A stretch of 64,000 nucleotides of DNA. Origin: Thermothelomyces thermophilus ATCC 42464 (Eukaryota; Ascomycota; Sordariomycetes; Sordariales; Chaetomiaceae). The notes under the pieces were generated by a model. The model was not told the DNA's origin. It did not search any database and worked only from the letters and a program-made list of their open reading frames with translations. Positions 58,187 to 64,000 of the stretch are shown piece by piece; the first letter of the stretch is position 1, and every line of letters starts with the position of its first letter. A program made the position numbers and the translations under genes. The stretch spans positions 3,534,001 through 3,598,000 of the forward strand of contig NC_016473.1 of assembly GCF_000226095.1 (NCBI RefSeq). The letters run 5' to 3'.

Positions 58187-58650
58187 GTCACGGATAAGCA
58201 CATAGGCGGCCTGGCAGGCTGTAGCTAGGACACGGGACATTCCGACAGCCAATCACTCGACAGACCAATCAGAAGATTATCACCGCCAAGACTAAGGTCT
58301 TCACTAGTGATAATAACATGTCACCGTCGACAACGTAGAATCACAAAGTAAAAGGAGAAGTAGTACTAGTGATAACTATTGAAGAAGGACAGACCATTAT
58401 ATATATATAGCTAGCCAGTCACTTGTTATAGTAGACTCTAGGAGTTCGCCAGTGGTAACAATCACAATCACAGTACTTATACCAAGCATTGCTAATTACT
58501 ATAAGAGATAACTCTAAGTGTTATTATAAACCCTTTAGCTTTACCAAATCCCTTAGACAACCTGCCTACTTGTCCTACTTTACCTACCTCTGTCTAGACC
58601 CTTTTAGAAGAAGTCTGAGTTAGGTTCGTTATACGTTGTTACCACTCCCT
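58187..58650 (+). repeat. putative 5' LTR of the right-hand Gypsy element
   Basis: Starts with TGTCACGG, the usual TG edge, and has a distinctly higher GC content than its surroundings. It is followed near 58662 by a primer-binding-site-like TGGT sequence. The partner LTR would be beyond the right edge, so this is not confirmed. Confidence 0.5.
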
Positions 58651-61600
58651 TTGTTCTATTATGGTTTAGAATAGAGGTGACTTCGACCTTGACATCGACA
58701 TAGCTATTAATATTACGGCCGAACAGCTGCTTACTTAGCTTGGTTAACTCTAGTAGCAGATCTAGGAGTTAGACTAGAGAGACAAGGCTGCTTAAGCTCG
58801 AATTAAGGAATTCAAGAACCGTGAAAAGTACTTATAGAAGCTAGTCAATAAGGCCTATACTAAAATCGAGACGCTCGAGACTACCAAAGCGAGCCGCATC
58901 AAGATCAAACTACCTAGCAAATATAGAGGAACTAAAGAGGATCTCGTAGGATTCCTAACAAACCTCTGATCTTACTTCTAGCTTAATGACGACAAGTTTC
59001 TAGACGACAAAGCTAAAGTCTTCTACGTAGCTACAAGACTAGAGGGCAAGGCACTTAGATAGTTTAAGTCTATATGGAATGACTATCTCATTGAGGAAGA
59101 CGAAGACGACCGAGACGTGTTTATATAGGCAGTCTTTCGATCTTACGACCGTTTCGAAGAAGAGCTTCAGAAGGTTTTCGGCAATAAAGATAAGAAGATT
59201 TATATATAAGAAAGACTTGCTAATCTCTAATAGACTAAGTCAATAGCCTCCTATACTATATAGTTTAGATAGGACATACTCAAGTTATAGCTTAACAACA
59301 AGGCGTTAATATAACTGTTCTATAATAGCTTAAAGGAAAAGGTTAAAGATAAGCTATATAAGTACGACCGGCCTAAGACCCTAGACAAATATATCGCGTA
59401 GGCTATTAGAATTAATGATCGACTCTATACACAAGAGTAGCAGAAACGAGGTCAAATGAACGGAACTACGGTTAAGGCTAATGATAAGAAAAAGCGAGCG
59501 TACGTTAGTACCTTGTACAGGATATATCCTAGAGCTATAGATATAGATATAGTATAGAAGTAAGATTGGAAGAAGACGACCAAAGACAAGTCCAATGTTA
59601 CCTACTATAACTACAGAAAGAAAGGGCACTATAAACGAGAATACTAGAGCCCGAAAAAAGAATAGAAACTAACCCCTAGAAAGGAAATTATAACTATTAA
59701 CGAAACTACTAAGGACGTCATCGAAGTAGCGGCTACAAGCTATAAAGACAAGGGCAATAATATAGATAGTCTTAGATATAATGGCGACGGCGAAGACAAA
59801 TAAGCATTATACTCTGAACTAATTACTATAGACCTAGAGATAGGTCTTGCCGAATAGGACATGGTAGGAGAATATACACCGCTAGTTTCGATTCTCCTAG
59901 TCTTAAGGCAGTAGGGTTTTATAGTTATATAGAGGCAGGATAGATCGTAGATAACCGACACCTAAGGAATCGGAAGACCCGGACCTAATGTTCTATTCCT
60001 CTAGGAACGAATCGAATAGTATTATAATAAAGTTTTTCGGCTTAACATGGAACTACGTAAATAGGATAGATGCTTGATTTGACTTGCCTACTAGAGCGAT
60101 AGAATAAGAGACGAAATAAGGGAACTCTAATATATTATAGAAACTATCAAAGGAAAATAGCCTATGATATACGATAGGCCTAATAGCTATACCAAGTATC
60201 TTAATAGCTAATAACTTAGTAACGACGTATGGAACCTAGAATACTAGTTTATGCGAGCAAACCACAGAAAAGACGAGCGTATATAGGAAAGCTATTAGAA
60301 GAAATACTCCTATATTAGCACTAGAGTACCTATAGTCTACATACAATGGGAAGGATTTGGGAAAGAATTCTAATACCTCCTAGATGACGCCACGCGACTA
60401 TACCCTTAATACAAGGCATATACGCAAGTGCCCTAGTTCTAGTATATGGCATACAAATGCCAATACTACTTCTGTGACAAATTCGAAAACAATCACTGGC
60501 CGACCTGGTAAGAAAATGAGGACGGAAGTTCACGCCCTATAGAATAGGTCTACGATGTAGGAAACAGAGCAGCCGAATTGCTCTGGAAGATCGAAGCCCG
60601 CGATCTAGAAAGCATTACAATAGTTCTAAGACGAGCCTAGCCTAGGCACTATAGAACCGGACGAGATATATAGGACTCGTGCTAAAGCAACAATTGCCTC
60701 TATTATACGGACGAAAAGAAATTGCGAATTCGGGAGCTTTAGATGAAGCTATAGCACGCACGACGGAAAGTAGAACGGACCTAATGGTAGAAAGCCGCAA
60801 GCACTAAATGGCTTACAGAAATGAGCACGATCGACAAAGCCACTATTAGCCGAATAACTAAAGAGGTTAGTACTAACCTAGGAAACGGGTCAGGGCCCTT
60901 CGAGGGGCCTAGAAACCATTAACGCCTGTGTAGCAGCAAGTAATAGCGTAGTATAGGAGGGACTAGCATAAGAGACTATTATATTAAGACCTCCCGGCAG
61001 AAATATAGGAAATCGCTACAATCTTTAGACGATGGTAGCAAGACAAGCAATTATAGATAATAGTATAGTGGAAATAGCACAAAATGCTTATACTAGTAGA
61101 TAGTAAAGTAGAGATAAATCTGATTTCGCCGACACTTATAAATTAGCTATAGATACCCTAGAGAATAAAGTAGAAGTATGGCATAGTCAAAGGGCCATTT
61201 CTAACGTAATAGGTACATAGGGAGACTAAACCGATCGACATTACTATAGTAGGGAAGACTATAGTAGTTATATTTAGTATCGTGGATATAGGCAACGACA
61301 AAGATATAATATTAGGGTTACTATAGTATAAAGACTATAACCCGGACATTAGCTAGAAGAATGGTAGCTACCTATGACCCCAAATGGAGTCGTATTTGAC
61401 TAGCGAGATAGGGAGTATATAAGGATCGCGAGTAGACGATGCTTAAGGAAAGGTATGTCCTATAGATCTACTATAAGAGACGGATAGTAGTAGGTAGACC
61501 ACTACAGACTCTAGAAGAGGCGGTATAACGATATTAATATTACGATAGGAGGAACGAGCTAAATCGCCGATAGCTATTCTCTCCGTTGACGAATGTGGAG

Positions 61601-64000
61601 CACTATAATAGGAGTAGTAGGTTAAGACAGGAGAAATCGCTAGTATCGCTATAGATAGAACCAAGTTCGTATACTACTAGAAAACCAAGAGACGAGATAA
61701 GACTAGGAAAGTACCGAAGGAATACGAAGGACACCTAGCATTTGAACCGAAATATCTAGAAGGACTACTAGAACACAGCCTATAAGATTACGAGATTAAG
61801 CTTAAGGAAGGAGTATAATTAAAGTTCTTTAAGATTTACTATATAAGCTAGATATAAAACGAAGAACTTAAGCGATATTTAGAGGAGAACCTTCGAAGAG
61901 GATATATCCGCCTATCGACATCGCTAATAGGCTACCTAATCCTGTTTATACCTAAGAAAGACAAAAAGCTACAGTTATATATTGACTATTAGTAACTTAA
62001 CAAACAGACTGTAAAAAACCGATACCTATTACCACTAATCTCACGGCTCTAAGATTAGTTAGCAGGAGCCTAATATTTTACGCGTCTTAACTTACTATCA
62101 GCCTATAACTATATATAGATCAAAGAAGGCGACAAGTAGAAAACAGCCTTTAGGATACCCTATGGCCACTATAAGTACCTCGTCATGCTATTCGGACTTA
62201 TAAACACGCCAGTAACGTTCTAAGCCCTAATTGATCAAGCTATCCGACCCTTTCTCGACAAATTTACAGTATGTTATCTCGACAACATACTTATCTTCTC
62301 TAAGACGATAGACGAACACCAGAAGTACGTAAAAGTAGTACTAGACACGCTATACGCGTATAAGCTATCAGTTAACAAGGAAAAGAGCGAATTCTATATT
62401 AGGAAGATAGTCTTTTTAGGATACAAGATATCCCTAGAACAAATCTGGATAGAGCCTTTAAAGGTTAAAGCTATCAAGAATTAGCTACGACCGACGTCAG
62501 TTATAGAAGTACGAAGCTTTATCGGATTTGCAAACTTCTACCAGATATTTATTAGGAACTTTAGAGCGATCGTACGACCTTTATACGAACTTACTAAGAA
62601 GAATACTAAATTCCAATGGGAAGAATAATACGAGCAAGCATTTATATAGATTCGTAACACCATTACCAAAGATCTAATACTAGTACTACTAGACCCTAAG
62701 AAGCCATTCGAGGTAGAAACGGACGCTTTAGACTACGCTATTAGAGGATAATTAGGATAACGAGACAGATAAGGAAAGCTATATCCTATAGCCTTCTTTT
62801 CAAAGAAGCTCGATAGACTATATCTTAATTACCTAATCTATAACAAGGAACTACTTACAATTATTAAAGCTTTTAAGGAATAGTAACTATACCTTAGTGG
62901 TACAATTGAACTAGTATAAGTATATATAGATTACAAGAATTTACGGTACTTTATAACGACAAAGGAGCTTAACAGATGACAAATACGATAGGCAGAATTC
63001 CTTGCGGAATTTAACTTCAAGATCTGCTACAAGAAGGGCAAAGAGAACGTACGAGCAGATATCTTAAGTCGACAAACGGATCATACAGAAGGACGAATGG
63101 AAATAACACCACCGTTATTTAAAGAACGTATAGATAGAACGCTATATTACGAAACGTAGACACCTATAGAAGATGATCTACTTGACTTGTTCTTAGAATA
63201 CTACGTAATCTTTTAAGAAGAAAGGATCAATAAGGTATAGTATTAAGTAGCACCTAGACTAGTAGTACCTAACGAAGTAGAAGAAAGAGATAGGAAACTT
63301 TAGTACTAAGGCAAAGTATATATCTATAACAAAGATCAACAGCTATAGATGATTCGAGAACTCTACGAGTCAAAACTCGGAGGACATAAAGGAGTCACGA
63401 AGACTGTCGCCTAAGTCAAGAAACATTACGACTTTTCATAATTAATAGTACGAGTTAAGGAAGCCGTACGGAACTATGATATCTACAATCGGAGCAAAAT
63501 GGCACGATACAAGCTATATAGGCTACTTTAGCTACTACCGACAGCTGACAAACTATAGAGTTTAGTTATAATAGACTTTATCACGAAGCTGCTAGAATCT
63601 AAGGACATAGCTATAGGAGTAACCTATAATAGTATTCTTACTATAGTAGATTGCCTGACTAAGTAGGCATACTTCTTTCCCTACAAGGAGTCCTAGATAG
63701 CAGAACAGTTAGTAGACGTAATCTATCGGCAAGTTACATTAGTATATACTTGGCCGTAAGAATAGATCACTAATAGAGACACGAAGTTCGCATCGAAGTT
63801 CTAGCAAGCGTTAATATAACAATTAAGCGTTAATAGCAAGCTATTAACGGCATATTACCTATAGACTGACGGACAAACGGAGCGACTAAACCAAGTTATC
63901 AAGCAGTATCTCCGTTCTTACGTCAACTACTAGCAAGACGACTAGGTCATACTATTACTAACAGTATAACTCGCTTATAACACGACGCCAATAGAAACGA
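58187..64000 (+). mobile_element. Gypsy-type LTR retrotransposon fossil, runs past the right edge
   Basis: Plus-strand Ty3/Gypsy-type element with parts in canonical order: putative LTR (58.19-58.65 kb), gag with a zinc-knuckle region near 59.6 kb, a further gag-like or spacer region to about 60.9 kb, protease (about 60.95-61.6 kb), reverse transcriptase (about 61.85-62.56 kb), RNase H (about 62.68-63.0 kb), integrase zinc-binding region (about 63.34 kb) and integrase core (63.5 kb to the edge). RNase H before integrase marks it as Gypsy rather than Copia. It is broken many times throughout and RIP-worn but structurally nearly complete within the window. It appears to sit in, or directly next to, the older gag-protease relic. 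Confidence 0.88.

Noticed and set aside
45758-64000. CRISPR-like or satellite array suggested by repeated CTATAGG-type strings
   Set aside because: The repetition reflects RIP-driven TA enrichment and LINE/LTR sequence; there is no regular repeat-spacer period, and the context is eukaryotic.

Overview
This window looks like the genome of a filamentous ascomycete, most likely a Sordariomycete. The host genes have short introns (about 43-180 bp) with GTRNGY-type donors and YAG acceptors. The last ~18 kb is a TA-rich, gene-free block of mobile-element relics that carry the signature of repeat-induced point mutation (RIP).

Layout. 1-12.2 kb is accessory and metabolic: a Baeyer-Villiger-type monooxygenase cut by the left edge, divergent from a cyclase-family hydrolase; a single-pass surface protein; a Fax/metaxin-like GST-fold protein; an MFS sugar porter; a small secreted Cys-rich protein; and a collapsed GH35 beta-galactosidase pseudogene. 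13.5-37.3 kb is mostly conserved housekeeping: GRR1 (SCF F-box), AIM18-like mitochondrial CHI-fold protein, dithiol glutaredoxin, UBL/BAG co-chaperone, ribosomal protein L16/uL13, ELP3, succinyl-CoA ligase alpha, a UBC1-type E2 with a UBA domain, and proteasome ATPase RPT2. A lone accessory kinase-like gene sits at 26.2-27.0 kb. 37.6 kb holds an intron-containing tRNA-Met(CAT) on the minus strand. From there to 45.3 kb coding density falls sharply: a second small kinase-like gene, about 4 kb of decayed non-coding sequence, and one orphan hypothetical gene.

45.7-64 kb is TA-rich. It contains two copies of one Tad1-like LINE in inverted orientation (a 5'-truncated minus-strand copy at about 47.6-49.8 kb and a longer plus-strand copy at about 51.6-56.0 kb). 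Between them lies a ~350 bp foldback element. Next come the gag-protease part of one Gypsy-type LTR element (about 56.3-58.2 kb) and a second Gypsy-type element that begins at about 58.19 kb and runs off the right edge.

How the genes relate. There is no obvious single pathway. Four genes serve ubiquitin/proteasome or Hsp70 quality control (GRR1, UBC1, RPT2, BAG), but they are dispersed and I read this as coincidence. The monooxygenase/cyclase pair may be a small catabolic or secondary-metabolic unit. The sugar porter and broken beta-galactosidase, 2 kb apart, hint at a shrinking carbohydrate-use locus. I found no convincing new multi-gene system. The most unusual items are the GH35 collapse, the foldback and its dispersed terminal motif, the inverted LINE pair, the ATG-only first exon of RPT2, two stop-free introns of multiple-of-three length, and two genes whose reading frames lack an ATG at the expected start.
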